Below are positions 16,888 to 25,968 of a stretch of DNA of 64,000 nt, one piece after another. Origin of the DNA: Scytonema hofmannii PCC 7110. Lineage in GTDB: Bacteria; Cyanobacteriota; Cyanobacteriia; Cyanobacteriales; Nostocaceae. The stretch lies in contig NZ_KQ976354.1 in the NCBI RefSeq assembly GCF_000346485.2, forward strand, positions 6,819,269-6,883,268, in the 5' to 3' direction. A program made the translations under genes and the position numbers. Every line of letters starts with the position of its first letter. The first letter of the stretch is position 1. Below the pieces are notes generated by a model, which did not search any database, was not told the origin of the DNA, and saw nothing but the letters and a program-made list of their open reading frames with translations.

Positions 16888-18538
16888 CTGAGTTAGTCAA
16901 CAAAACCCTGCTAAAAAGAGTAATAGCCCCACCAGTCAACAATGCCCACAACCAAGCTTTATTCACAACTCCTTTCAATGCCACCCATTGGGATAGTCCC
17001 AGCATGAAACCAAATGCTATGCGGGTGAGTAAGGAGTTGAAAAATAATTTGAAAATGAATATCCCAACTGGAACACTCAACACAAAGCCGACAAGATTGA
17101 TCGAAAGCCACTTCAGCCAAAACTTCCGTCCTATGTGAGGGCGTACACTCTGCATAGAAGGAGAATAAGACGGCTGCACCTGAGGCGGTTCAGCAGGAAT
17201 TTCTTGACGATATTGAGCTGGAACTGATGGTGGCTGGGGATTGCTGGCGGGGGGTCGCCGTGTTGAGGGTAGTGGTTGTTGTGGTGTAACATTCGGCGAT
17301 GAAGGTTGATTTGGTACATATCCTGCTGGATACTGGTTGAGGGATATTGCTGATATTCGGAATTCCATTTGCCCCAACCGCAAAATAGTACCTTGATGAA
17401 GTAAGGCTTCTCCTGTTATTAAAAATTGTCCATCGATCGCTGGTGGGTTGTTCTGATTCATTGGACGCAAATAAAAACACCTGTGGTGAGTCTTAAAAAA
17501 GATTTCTACGTGCAGTCTTGATACTGTTGGTTCTGACAAAACCAGGTCACACATAGCAGGATCGCGTCCAATGCGAAAAACATCAGAATGTTTCGTGGAT
17601 TGATTTTCGAGAATTGTTTGAGTTCTGCGCTGTCCGTCTTCAAACCACTCCAAAGTTAGTTCGTGTAATCCTGTCGTCCGCGTGGGAATGAGAGTCGGTG
17701 AGACATCTTGGGAAAAATTTTGTTGGTATTGCAGTGCTTGTAATGCTTCCTCTGCTGACTGATAGCGCTGTCGGAAATCATAACGCACCATTTTATCTAA
17801 AATATCTGCCAATATTGGGTTGACTTGTGCGTGATGACGCCAGGAAATTTCTCCTGTCACGGGGTCTTCAGTGAGTTTATGGGGCATGATTCCTGTCAAG
17901 GCTTGGATACCTATCATTCCTACAGCATAAACATCACTGTTTAATCTGGGGCTTCCTTTGGTTTGTTCGCTCGGCATATAGCCAGCAGTCCCAATAGCCA
18001 CTGTTGGCGTTGTGTATCCTTGAAGATTGACTTGAGTGACAGTTATTTCTTTGACTGCACCAAAGTCAATCAGAACAATTTTGCCATCTTGGCGGCGTCT
18101 CATTAAATTCGCTGGTTTAATATCGCGATGGATAATTTGACGCTGATGAACAAAGGCAAGGGGTTCAAGGATTCCTTGTAGCAGGTTAATAACATCTGAT
18201 TCGCTAAAATAGTTACCAGAACTTAGTTCTGTACTTAAAGATTGACCGTCAATAAACTCCTGAACCAGAAAGAATTCTTGATTTTCCTCAAAATAAGCTA
18301 GAAGCCTGGGAATTTGATCGTGATTACCCAGTTGCTGTAACACTTGTGCTTCTGAAGCAAACAAGCGTCTTGCTATTTGCAAAGTGTTGGGGTCACTAGA
18401 TGTGGGTTTTAATTGCTTGACAACACATTGAGGATTTCCTGGCAGTTTAGTATCATCTGCAAGGTAAGTTTGACCAAAACCTCCAGCACTTAAAACTTGC
18501 TTAATTTGATAACGCCTATCTAATATTTCCCCCAACAT
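16799..18538 (-). CDS. Ser/Thr protein kinase with FHA domain and membrane tail
   Basis: This 579-residue protein has an N-terminal Hanks-type kinase (about 1-270): glycine loop VLSAGGFGQTYLA, ATP-binding Lys in CVVKQLK, catalytic HRDIKPANLM and LIDFGAVKE. A central FHA domain (about 310-390; FRIGRDPAMCDLVLSEPTVS then RLHVEIFFK) should bind phosphothreonine. A Pro/Gln/Ser-rich linker (about 395-460) leads to three or four hydrophobic C-terminal segments (about 475-575), so the protein is probably inner-membrane anchored. This layout is a recognised cyanobacterial kinase type. Its targets are unknown. Confidence 0.92.
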   Translation of the reverse strand: MLGEILDRRYQIKQVLSAGGFGQTYLADDTKLPGNPQCVVKQLKPTSSDPNTLQIARRLFASEAQVLQQLGNHDQIPRLLAYFEENQEFFLVQEFIDGQSLSTELSSGNYFSESDVINLLQGILEPLAFVHQRQIIHRDIKPANLMRRRQDGKIVLIDFGAVKEITVTQVNLQGYTTPTVAIGTAGYMPSEQTKGSPRLNSDVYAVGMIGIQALTGIMPHKLTEDPVTGEISWRHHAQVNPILADILDKMVRYDFRQRYQSAEEALQALQYQQNFSQDVSPTLIPTRTTGLHELTLEWFEDGQRRTQTILENQSTKHSDVFRIGRDPAMCDLVLSEPTVSRLHVEIFFKTHHRCFYLRPMNQNNPPAIDGQFLITGEALLHQGTILRLGQMEFRISAISLNQYPAGYVPNQPSSPNVTPQQPLPSTRRPPASNPQPPSVPAQYRQEIPAEPPQVQPSYSPSMQSVRPHIGRKFWLKWLSINLVGFVLSVPVGIFIFKLFFNSLLTRIAFGFMLGLSQWVALKGVVNKAWLWALLTGGAITLFSRVLLTNSVMFDTFFAWLIVLLLSGGVLLWSLRRANL

Positions 18539-18572
18539 ATTCCTGCCAAAGGTTTTTGGTATCTATGCTACC

Positions 18573-18659
18573 ACAGTGACCAGTGACCAGTGACCAGTAA
18601 CCAGTGACCAGTGACCAGTAACCAGTGACCAGTGACCAGTGACCAGTAACCAGTGACCA
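18573..18659. repeat. CAGTGAC/CAGTAAC heptamer repeat tract
   Basis: About twelve tandem 7-bp units with occasional CAGTAAC variants in the gap between the divergent kinase and HlyD-type genes. Confidence 0.9.
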
Positions 18660-18743
18660 ATGACAAATATCCTTCTTTTGATATATTGACTGTTCTCCTA
18701 AATACCACTATTCCTAAGTTCGTTGCCTTAATCGGGGTCGTTT

Positions 18744-19766
18744 ATGGAAAATTTCAATTCTTCACAACAGACTCAGCCGGGTACAGCTTTAGAGGAACAA
18801 ACGCGTCTAGTTCCACTGGACTCAAGTAAGGATGCTCAACCCGCATCACCTTCTCGTCGTCATCTACTACCTAAAGTTCTACTAGGGGTGTTGTTATTTA
18901 CAGGGGCGGTTGCTGCTGGAATTTTGACATATCGGTGGTGGCAGTACGGTCAAAGATATCAGCAAACAGATAATGCTTATGTTAGTGCTAATATTCACCC
19001 CGTGACATCTCGTGTATCGGGTATAGTGACCCAAGTCACGGTCAATGATAATCAAATAGTATCGCCCGGAACTGTGTTGGTGAAGATCGATCCCCGTGAG
19101 TATCAAGCATCCTTGATACAGACAAAAGCATCTCTAGAATTAGCTAAACAGCAAGCAGCTTTAGCACAAGAAAATGTCAAACTGATTGCAGATAATAATT
19201 ATGTACCCTTGCCTGTACCTATAAATAGCAACAACCAATCGCAGCCGCAAGCCATGAATCGACAAAGGGATATAAATCAGCAACAGTATAAAACAGCAGT
19301 GGCTGCGATCGCACAAAAAGAAGCGGAGGTGAAGAAAGCACAGCTTCATCTCTCCTATACCAACATAGCTGCCTTAGTCGCTGGTAAAGTTGGTCAAAAA
19401 AACGTCCAAGTAGGACAGCAAGTACAAGCAGGGCAAACCCTGATTACAGTCGTACAGCCAAATCCTTGGATTGTAGCGAATTTTAAGGAAACCCAGTTAG
19501 AAAAAATACAACCAGGTCAAAAAGCAGATATTAGAATGATTGCTTTTCCCGGTAAGAAATTTCGCGGTACGATAGATAGTGTGTCTCCCACTTCTTTTGG
19601 TAAGGTTGCTCCTTTTAAAGGAGAAAATACTACGAGTGACACCACAAAGAATTCAAATGAACAAAGAATTCCTGTAAAAATTCTGTTCGATCCTCAAAGT
19701 CTTCGGGGTCATGAGGCTAAAATGACTCCTGGAATGTCAGCTGTTGTCACAATAGATACGAAATAA
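18744..19766 (+). CDS. HlyD/EmrA family membrane-fusion protein
   Basis: This 340-residue periplasmic adaptor for an efflux or secretion pump has an N-terminal cytoplasmic stretch, one membrane segment (VLLGVLLFTGAVAAGILTY, about 45-65) and the EmrA-type biotinyl-lipoyl half motifs TDNAYVSANIHPVTSRVSG and AGKVGQKNVQVGQQVQAGQ. A coiled-coil hairpin lies between (about 115-210). The ending PVKILFDPQSLRGHEAKMTPG is typical. The usual MFS (EmrB) partner is not adjacent, so the partner must be encoded elsewhere or has been lost. Confidence 0.9.
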   Translation: MENFNSSQQTQPGTALEEQTRLVPLDSSKDAQPASPSRRHLLPKVLLGVLLFTGAVAAGILTYRWWQYGQRYQQTDNAYVSANIHPVTSRVSGIVTQVTVNDNQIVSPGTVLVKIDPREYQASLIQTKASLELAKQQAALAQENVKLIADNNYVPLPVPINSNNQSQPQAMNRQRDINQQQYKTAVAAIAQKEAEVKKAQLHLSYTNIAALVAGKVGQKNVQVGQQVQAGQTLITVVQPNPWIVANFKETQLEKIQPGQKADIRMIAFPGKKFRGTIDSVSPTSFGKVAPFKGENTTSDTTKNSNEQRIPVKILFDPQSLRGHEAKMTPGMSAVVTIDTK

Positions 19767-19909
19767 TTTGCTATCTAGTGGTTCATCGCATGACTCCCGA
19801 ACCGCCATTCGATTACCTAAACACGTAGGTAGGGCTAAAGCCCACCAATAGCGAACTACAAAGATCGGTAATTTGAGAACGGAAAGGGAGTAATTATGAG
19901 GGGTTGCAA

Positions 19910-19940
19910 GATCCCCAACTTCTTTAAGAAGTCGGGGATC
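19910..19940. repeat. 31-bp palindromic repeat (copy 1 of 6)
   Basis: GATCCCCAACTTCTT followed by TAAGAAGTCGGGGATC forms an inverted repeat with 15-bp arms (one mismatch). Five more copies occur in the window. Confidence 0.85.
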
Positions 19941-19962
19941 TGAGCAAACTGACTCATCAAAA

Positions 19963-20208
19963 CTACTGAATAATGGCATTAAGTGGTTGTGTAGCAGTAT
20001 CTATAAGCACAAATTCATCGGGACTTAGAAGGACGTTTAAATATTCCAAATCTCCCACTAACGCTTGATTAGAGAGAGCGATATCTACGGCATATCCTTC
20101 AGGATTTTCATAGCATTCTACGACAGTACCTACTGTGTTTTCAGGAATAATTTTATCGTTAAAATCTGCTTGCACTTTTAGAGGATGTTTTAAAAGTTTT
20201 GGTCTCAT
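19963..20208 (-). CDS. DUF4926-like small protein with MITE-derived N-terminus
   Basis: This 81-residue protein contains IIPENTVGTVVECYENPEGY and YAVDIALSN, the pattern of the DUF4926 family (short SH3-like proteins often found in toxin-antitoxin-like or phage contexts). The first nine or so codons (MRPKLLKHP) lie inside the right-hand end of the MITE at 20181-20353, so the present ATG is provided by the inserted element. The original start was either lost or replaced. Whether the protein is still made is unknown. Confidence 0.6.
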   Translation of the reverse strand: MRPKLLKHPLKVQADFNDKIIPENTVGTVVECYENPEGYAVDIALSNQALVGDLEYLNVLLSPDEFVLIDTATQPLNAIIQ

Positions 20209-20353
20209 ATAATTCGCTACTATACAAACAAAGTCCGCCTACGCGGACTAACGAGAAATTAAGGTTTTGAAACCCACGTAGGTGGGTTTCGCTTGTATAG
20301 CCGCGATTTCCAATCGCCAAGGCTGTATTAATTGAGACTTTACAAACATCCTC
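20181..20353. mobile_element. 173-bp MITE, copy 1
   Basis: This element begins GAGGATGTTTTAAAAG and ends CAAACATCCTC, with imperfect terminal inverted repeats of about 19 bp and flanking TTA on both sides (3-bp target duplication). Two internal hairpins are visible: AGTCCGCCTACGCGGACT and AAACCCACGTAGGTGGGTTT. A second copy of identical length lies at 32008-32180 with about 11 mismatches by eye. It has no coding capacity. GAG ends and TNA duplications fit mobilisation by an IS5-family (IS1031-type) transposase, which is not in the window. Confidence 0.8.
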
Positions 20354-20641
20354 TTACCAACGTTTTTATTTTGTCGTAAAGTTTAGCTTTCATTACTGTA
20401 CGCCTCTGATTTTTCTACTTCCAACCGCCTGCACATTGGCACATAAGGGCTGATATGCTTCTAAAGATTGGGCAACAGGGGTCAATTAAAAAGAATTTTT
20501 ACTTCCTAGAACCTTCTGCTATTAACGATCCCACGTCTTTTCATCAGAATAATCAATCACCAGAGACTTGCTGTATTCTTCACGATTTGTTACAAAAGTA
20601 CAAAGAACTTCTAGGACTTAAACTCACTCATACTTACGCAA

Positions 20642-21436
20642 ATGCTAGGCGGACTTACAGGTTTAACAGATCCCAAAGGCACTGACTGGGGTGAGCGCAT
20701 GCTCAACACCGTAGCCAGCCAAACGATTCGCCACCTGTTTACTAAGAGCGAGTCAGTAGAAGTCTTTGTCCGTTGCTATCCCTCCAGCAAATTGTTACAG
20801 GGCAGTATCGACAGCTTCAAAATGAGCGGTCGCGGGTTGCTTATTCGCAAAGACTTTGCCGTTGAAGATATGTCTTTTGAAACTGATGCTGTCGCCATTG
20901 ACTTTAGCTCTGTTTTAAGTGGCAAATTACGTCTCAAGCAACCAACCCAAGCCATTGCTCAAGTCGTTTTATCAGAAACAGGTATTAACCAAGCTTTTAA
21001 AGCAGAATTGGTGACAAAGCGTTTAATGAACCTTACCTTACCAGCATTGACCGCATTGTCTGGGGGTAAGCCAGTTTCGTTTCCTGAAATTCAAGTACAG
21101 CTCTTACCTGAAAATCGGTTGCGGATTTTTGCCAAAGCGGATTTAGGTACTGAGGAAACCATACCCTTAAATATCATTGTGACTATCGCTGTTGAACGGC
21201 GTCGTCGTATTTCTTTTAAAAACCCTGTAGTAGAACTCGAGCAAATACCGGAAGCTCAAAAGGAAATCTCAAAAACTCTCAGCTTAGTACTAGTAGAAAT
21301 TTTAGATAATATGGTCGATTTAGATCGGTTTGACCTTGATGGCGTAAAAATGCGTCTAAATCGATTGGAAACTGAAGGTCAACGGCTAATTTTTAGCGGT
21401 TATGCTGAAATTGAGCGCATCCCACAAAAGGATTGA
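20642..21436 (+). CDS. DUF2993 (LmeA-like) phospholipid-binding domain protein
   Basis: This 264-residue protein matches the cyanobacterial DUF2993 family: FVRCYPSSKLLQGSIDSFKM, GRGLLIRKDFAVEDMSFETD and LSGKLRLKQPTQAIAQVVLS. The fold is related to mycobacterial LmeA and binds lipid. No signal peptide is obvious; the N-terminus is soluble. The C-terminal domain (about 200-260) includes LDRFDLDGVKMRLNRLETEG. The ATG at 20642 is in an AT-rich context without a strong ribosome site. The gene stands alone. Confidence 0.88.
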   Translation: MLGGLTGLTDPKGTDWGERMLNTVASQTIRHLFTKSESVEVFVRCYPSSKLLQGSIDSFKMSGRGLLIRKDFAVEDMSFETDAVAIDFSSVLSGKLRLKQPTQAIAQVVLSETGINQAFKAELVTKRLMNLTLPALTALSGGKPVSFPEIQVQLLPENRLRIFAKADLGTEETIPLNIIVTIAVERRRRISFKNPVVELEQIPEAQKEISKTLSLVLVEILDNMVDLDRFDLDGVKMRLNRLETEGQRLIFSGYAEIERIPQKD

Positions 21437-21592
21437 GTATGAAGGATAAAAACTAAGTAAGTTGGCACAAATAGTTATGACTGGTTTGTAGTTGCGCTAA
21501 GCGCGAAGACAGCGCAACTACGAATGGAATAAGCGAGATTTTACATCTCTTTACATAGTTTTGCTGTTTCTTGCCAACCTACATGATTTCAT

Positions 21593-21787
21593 TTAAACAA
21601 TGTCGCCTACTGCTTCGCTAACCTCAGTAGGTGCTTGATATTCTCGATCTGGGATTTGTTGCAATACAGAAATAGCATTTTCATCAGCACCGTTCTGCTG
21701 TGCGCGTTTAATCAATTCTTCCCTGTTAGCAGGATAGTCAACGCCTTTTAAGTGTTTTTGCACTTGGATTGGGTTAAGTTTAGCCAT
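21593..21787 (-). CDS. DUF2795-like small protein
   Basis: This 64-residue protein has PIQVQKHLKGVDYPANREEL and IKRAQQNGADENAISVLQQI, the whole-length signature of the DUF2795 family, a small helical domain often found in stress-related bacterial proteins. A ribosome site (AGGTGG) lies upstream of the ATG. No partner is adjacent. Molecular function is not known. Confidence 0.85.
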   Translation of the reverse strand: MAKLNPIQVQKHLKGVDYPANREELIKRAQQNGADENAISVLQQIPDREYQAPTEVSEAVGDIV

Positions 21788-21980
21788 TTTTATCCACCTC
21801 TAAAGAATATTTCTATCTTTACAGGCGGATATATTGACTCCATCTACCAAAGAGTTACAGATAATTTACTCATTAGCTCATCCAATAGGCTGATGAAGCC
21901 CATTTTTCCATTTCAATACCAACTAGAACCACAAAAATCTTAAAATAAACTAGATGTATATACCTATGTGACAAATAATT

Positions 21981-22238
21981 ATGCCTCCTCGTTGGCCTCG
22001 TAAACCCGATCGCAAAGACCCTGCTTACCGAAAATTAGACGATCGCATGAATTTTGCCATTCATGTTGCATTCTTTGCGATGTGTAATTCTGGTTTGTGG
22101 TTTTTCCATAACCTCAATTCAGCAACTTGGGAGTGGTTATCTTGGTTAACCGCAAGTTGGTTCGTTGTGTTATTAGTTCATCTAATATATATTTCTGCGA
22201 TCGCTAATTACTCAGAAACGCCACCAACATCCACCTGA
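21981..22238 (+). CDS. 2TM domain membrane protein
   Basis: This 85-residue protein has a basic, Pro-rich start (PPRWPRKPDRKDPAYRKLDD) followed by two membrane segments (about 27-48 and 52-75), each rich in Trp and Phe, matching the 2TM domain family. It would sit in a membrane with a cytoplasmic N-terminus. No function is assigned to these proteins. Confidence 0.75.
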   Translation: MPPRWPRKPDRKDPAYRKLDDRMNFAIHVAFFAMCNSGLWFFHNLNSATWEWLSWLTASWFVVLLVHLIYISAIANYSETPPTST

Positions 22239-22354
22239 AGATGGACTGAATAAGCTAGGGTGATTGTAACTTGTGGTAGTAGAGCTAGTCGCGATCGACG
22301 ATCCATAATAAGAGCTAGGATGAGAGGTAGCACTCTTTATATAGGGTTATATTT

Positions 22355-22666
22355 ATGGCTAAAGCAAACACCACCGAATTACTAGAAGCCCTAGCTGCGG
22401 AAATTGGTGACAACGTTTACATCGATATTGCTAAGTGGCACCTTTATTTATCTAATGCCAAACTTCATACGGTAGTAGCAGAACAACTTTATTCCCTTAT
22501 TACTGCTAACAAACCTGTGGAAGAAAATGATGTTATCAGAGTTTTAGAATCTATTCCAGTTAAGATTGGTGGCGGTAAAAAGGAACTTCCCCTTATTGAT
22601 TTACTTCCCCTGCAATGCCAAGTGAATTTAGTTGATATTTTAGAAAAATATCAACGAGAAATTTAA
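22355..22666 (+). CDS. DUF3181 family protein
   Basis: This 103-residue protein matches the cyanobacteria-specific DUF3181 family: LLEALAAEIGDNVYIDIAKW and YLSNAKLHTVVAEQLYSLIT, then VIRVLESIPVKIGGGKKELP. It is soluble and mostly helical. It lies in the same direction as the following small gene, 90 bp away, in a run of small cyanobacterial genes. Function unknown. Confidence 0.85.
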   Translation: MAKANTTELLEALAAEIGDNVYIDIAKWHLYLSNAKLHTVVAEQLYSLITANKPVEENDVIRVLESIPVKIGGGKKELPLIDLLPLQCQVNLVDILEKYQREI

Positions 22667-22756
22667 TCAAACAGTTAACTGTTTAATCGATTGAATTTAT
22701 AAAGGTGAGTCTAATCTCGCTCCTATCTTTTATGTAAACTTATGGAGGCTATTTCG

Positions 22757-22972
22757 ATGCTTTTACAAATTAAAGAAAGCGGTGAATTGGTTAAAGTTCT
22801 TGATGTTCAAGAATTGATTGACCCCAATACCAATGCTATTCAAGCACAAGAACAAGAAGGTCAAGAAGAACAGCAACCAGACTCCTATAACAAACAAAAT
22901 CTGGCTTTTCCCTCAGGAGAAAATCTTCCACGCTGTTGGATGGATGCTAACTATAGAAATGGCTCCAACTGA
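22757..22972 (+). CDS. small cyanobacterial protein of unknown function
   Basis: I start this at the ATG at 22757 (MLLQIKESGELVKVLD, 71 residues) because GGAGG sits 8 bases upstream; an in-frame ATG at 22742 overlaps that ribosome site. The centre is Gln/Glu-rich and the end FPSGENLPRCWMDANYR is a conserved-looking motif also seen in cyanobacterial proteins that databases sometimes label acetyltransferase. I see no acetyl-CoA motif, so I leave the function open. Confidence 0.7.
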   Translation: MLLQIKESGELVKVLDVQELIDPNTNAIQAQEQEGQEEQQPDSYNKQNLAFPSGENLPRCWMDANYRNGSN

Positions 22973-23015
22973 TGGTTTCTTCGGGAAAACTTAGAACCCC
23001 GACTTAGATAACCTA

Positions 23016-23046
23016 GATCCCCGACTTCTTAAAGAAGTCGGGGATC
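23016..23046. repeat. 31-bp palindromic repeat (copy 2 of 6)
   Basis: GATCCCCGACTTCTT followed by AAAGAAGTCGGGGATC, a perfect inverted repeat with a 1-bp centre, just past the 3' end of the ABA4-like gene. Confidence 0.85.
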
Positions 23047-23066
23047 TAAATATTATCCTTCATACT

Positions 23067-23525
23067 TTAAGAAATTGTTTCAGAAAGCTTTTCGACTTTG
23101 TCCGATGGAAAAAATCCTTTTGTAATCCAATCAGTCAAAATGTGAGATAGCAATCCCAAAGGACCAGCAAAAAAGCAAAGTATCAGAGAGTGAATCGTCC
23201 AAATGCTTGTTTTTTGTCCTTCTAGATAAATGTAGCGCCCCGTAAACAAATCTAAAGTTAAAAAATGAATCCAACCAGTAGCAGTCACTTTTTCATCTGC
23301 AAATAATCTGGCAATATTTGACAATTGAGGATTTGAAAAAGATTCAGCAGTTTCTGGAGTGATAGTACTAATAAATAAATACAAATAAGTTGCTGCTAGT
23401 GGAACGAAAGGAATATAGGATTCCATAATCCTTTTTGTAATATTCCATTTAGGTAAAACAATCATTAAAATCCAAAAGGGCAAAACAAAAAAATTAGCAA
23501 CGTTAAAAATTTGAGCAATTATCAT
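23067..23525 (-). CDS. ABA4-like (DUF4281) membrane protein
   Basis: This 152-residue protein has four hydrophobic segments and the family landmarks FNVANFFVLPFWILMIVLPK, TATGWIHFLTLDLFTGRYI and FFAGPLGLLSHIL. In plants ABA4 is needed for neoxanthin formation; in cyanobacteria the role is unproven but may be carotenoid-related. It lies 66 bp downstream of the CobW gene on the same strand, with heptamer repeats between, so co-transcription is possible. Confidence 0.88.
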   Translation of the reverse strand: MIIAQIFNVANFFVLPFWILMIVLPKWNITKRIMESYIPFVPLAATYLYLFISTITPETAESFSNPQLSNIARLFADEKVTATGWIHFLTLDLFTGRYIYLEGQKTSIWTIHSLILCFFAGPLGLLSHILTDWITKGFFPSDKVEKLSETIS

Positions 23526-23591
23526 AGAAAGGGTTAGCTGTTAGTTGTTAGTTGTTTGTAGGGGCGCGGCGGTCTTGCGCCCCTACACTGG

Positions 23592-24665
23592 TCACTGGTG
23601 ACTGGTCACTGTTAATAAGTGGGATTCTATTGTAGAAGGGTTCAAATCGCGACCAATGAAAACTAGGCTAGTTCGTCTGATTTCTTCTGGTTTCCAAGGG
23701 CGATCGTAAAATTGCTCGAACCGATTTCCTACTCCTTGCATTACCAAACGCATAGATTTATTGGGAACTGCCACAAATCCTTTAATTCTGTAGATTTCTT
23801 GCTCTCTTGCTAGTGTTTGTAACTGATAGAGAAGTTTTTGTGGATCGAAAGTACGGTCTAAAACCAAGTAAGCAGAAGTAATTTCGTCATCATGGTTGTG
23901 ATCTTCTTCTATATCGTGGTGGCTAGGGCGGTTGTCTAAGTCGTTTTCAACTCCAGCTTGAAATCCTAGTAATACTGAGGGGTCAAGTTCACCGTAATTG
24001 CTCTCAACAATTTTTACCTCTCTGGGTAATTCTTGTTGAACTAACTGCTCAACACTTGCTTTGGACTGGTTATCCAGTAAATCCGTTTTATTCAACACCA
24101 CTAAGTCCGCACAAGCAAGTTGATCTTCAAAAAGTTCTTGCAGTGGTGTTTCATGTTCTAAACTATCATCTGCTTGTCGCTGTGCCTCTACTGCTTTTGG
24201 ATTGCTAGCAAATGTTCCAGCTGCGACTGCTGCACAATCTACCACTGTAATGACAGCATCCACTGTGGCTGCATTGCAAATTTCGTGCCAGCGAAAAGCC
24301 TTCACCAAAGGTTTTGGCAATGCTAAACCGGAAGTTTCAATTAAAATACAATCAATACTCTCTCGGCGCTTGATTAACTGTTGCATTGTAGGTAAAAATT
24401 CTTCCTGCACCGTACAGCACAAGCAGCCATTTGTTAATTCAAAAATATTGGTGGTGGGGGATGTTGAAACGGAAGTTACCTCATCCGTTTCAGGGCAAAT
24501 TTGACAGGATTTCAATAATTCGCCATCAATACCAAGTTCACCAAATTCATTGACTAGCACAGCAATACGCCGTCCTTGGTTATTTTGTAACAGGTGGCGA
24601 ATGAGGGTAGTTTTACCACTACCTAAAAATCCGGTGATGATAGTAACGGGAATTTTTGCTGGCAT
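23592..24665 (-). CDS. CobW/COG0523 family GTP-binding metallochaperone
   Basis: This 357-residue protein has a Walker A motif GFLGSGKTTLIRHLL, the COG0523 metal-binding CxCC in ELTNGCLCCTVQEEF, and the guanine-specific NKTD in VVLNKTDLL. A His/Asp-rich linker (SHHDIEEDHNHDDE, about 240-255) precedes the C-terminal CobW domain with YRIKGFVAVPN. Such proteins deliver Zn2+ or Co2+ to client enzymes using GTP. No cobalamin genes are nearby and no obvious Zur box precedes it, so the metal is undecided. The 5' flank is a TTAGTTG heptamer tract. Confidence 0.9.
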   Translation of the reverse strand: MPAKIPVTIITGFLGSGKTTLIRHLLQNNQGRRIAVLVNEFGELGIDGELLKSCQICPETDEVTSVSTSPTTNIFELTNGCLCCTVQEEFLPTMQQLIKRRESIDCILIETSGLALPKPLVKAFRWHEICNAATVDAVITVVDCAAVAAGTFASNPKAVEAQRQADDSLEHETPLQELFEDQLACADLVVLNKTDLLDNQSKASVEQLVQQELPREVKIVESNYGELDPSVLLGFQAGVENDLDNRPSHHDIEEDHNHDDEITSAYLVLDRTFDPQKLLYQLQTLAREQEIYRIKGFVAVPNKSMRLVMQGVGNRFEQFYDRPWKPEEIRRTSLVFIGRDLNPSTIESHLLTVTSHQ

Positions 24666-24666
24666 T

Positions 24667-24728
24667 TATTAGTTGTTAGTTGTTAGTTGTTAGTTGTTAG
24701 TTGTTAGTTGTTAGTTGTTAGTTGTTGG
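24667..24728. repeat. TTAGTTG heptamer repeat tract
   Basis: About eight tandem TTAGTTG units directly upstream of the CobW gene start; a CTAACCA tract follows at about 24755-24788 before the heme oxygenase stop. Confidence 0.85.
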
Positions 24729-24797
24729 TTGTCAAATTCTCATCCATAAGACATTCAACGACTAACCACTAACCACTAACCACTAACCAAATAACAT

Positions 24798-25514
24798 TTA
24801 TTCAGCAGTTGCTAGTTCGGTGCTACCGCGTGTACGACGCCGTGTGAGGGTGTTGAATAGCATTTGACCAATGGCTTTGATGAGATTGCCTTCTAACTCT
24901 TGGAACATTTTCATGTTCATGCCAAAGGCTGCGTTGGCTTCATCGACAATGCGATCGCCTGTTGCTTCATCTATTGGCAATTCATCTAAAGCCTGACGGT
25001 ATTTAGCTTTAAATGCCTTCTCATCAGTAATATCATCAAATTCATAAAAGGCAGTCCCTTGTCCGTCAGAAAGGTTCATTGCTGTTTGGGCAATGCCTTT
25101 GAGAATTTGTCCGCCTGATAAGTCTCCAAGGTAACGGGTGTATGAGTGAGCAACTAACAATTCCGGTTCATTTGCTGATAATTCCCGGATGCGCTGCACG
25201 TAGGCTTCACCTGCTGAAGATAATTGAATTTGCTCCCGCCAGTTGGTTCCATAGTAATAGCTGAGGTCTTGCTCTAGGGTATGCTTGCGGTAAAGCTCTG
25301 AAAAATTGATTTTAGAAATAATTGGATGGTTCTGGTGCTTTTCCATCTCCTCTTCAATTGCTGAGTAGATGAAGTAGAAGTTAGCTACTAATTTCCGGTA
25401 GGAGTTTTTCTCCACGACTCCTTTTAAAAAACACTTGACAAAACCAACATTTTCTGCCATCGTGTGGGCTTTTTTTGTTCCTACACGCAATTTTGTTGCT
25501 AAATGACTGCTCAT
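24798..25514 (-). CDS. ho1: heme oxygenase (biliverdin-producing)
   Basis: This 238-residue protein opens heme to biliverdin, CO and Fe2+ using reduced ferredoxin, the first step towards phycobilins and phytochrome chromophores. The proximal heme histidine lies in KKAHTMAEN, and the distal helix motif is YLGDLSGGQILKGIA. Helical order and length match cyanobacterial HO1. A biliverdin reductase-like gene (49483-50490) and ferredoxin (51082-51381) occur elsewhere in the window. It stands alone with its own 450-bp upstream region. Confidence 0.95.
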   Translation of the reverse strand: MSSHLATKLRVGTKKAHTMAENVGFVKCFLKGVVEKNSYRKLVANFYFIYSAIEEEMEKHQNHPIISKINFSELYRKHTLEQDLSYYYGTNWREQIQLSSAGEAYVQRIRELSANEPELLVAHSYTRYLGDLSGGQILKGIAQTAMNLSDGQGTAFYEFDDITDEKAFKAKYRQALDELPIDEATGDRIVDEANAAFGMNMKMFQELEGNLIKAIGQMLFNTLTRRRTRGSTELATAE

Positions 25515-25968
25515 ACTAAATTGCTCAACTTTAAAAAAATCAACTGCCGGAGTTTTGATGTCAGAACGGCTACAAAAGCCACTAAAACGTTACAGTAGAA
25601 CCATTTGATGAGAATTTCTATTAATATTTTTTAAGTTTTTATGTTCAGTGTCTTTTTTTACTCAGTTGTTTCCATCTATTCCACCAGAACTTTGCGATTT
25701 GGCACCTAATTTCCAATATCTAATCTTTAATCCCTTTTACAAATCTTTATACTTAGTGTTAAAGTCCAGTAATATTACTTATTTTACTAAATCTTTACAA
25801 AAACATCATCAGCTTTATAAGTATTTTTCCTGAAAAGCAGGCAAAGTGGAATAAATTTAGAAACGTGAAAACTAGTAAACTCTCCTGAGAAAAAGCCATC
25901 AGGGGGGAATTGTTGAATAAAGTTTAAAGTGTTATTCTCCATTGTGACGGTGTGGAGTCTTGAAAAAT
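25515..25968. other. divergent gap between heme oxygenase and glmM
   Basis: These 454 bp are AT-rich and hold both promoters. Small open frames on either strand have no protein-like features. I saw no repeat or operator that I could support. Confidence 0.5.

Noticed and set aside
20455-20685. 76-codon plus-strand open frame before the DUF2993 gene
   Set aside because: It overlaps the DUF2993 start in another frame, lacks a ribosome site and has no recognisable pattern.
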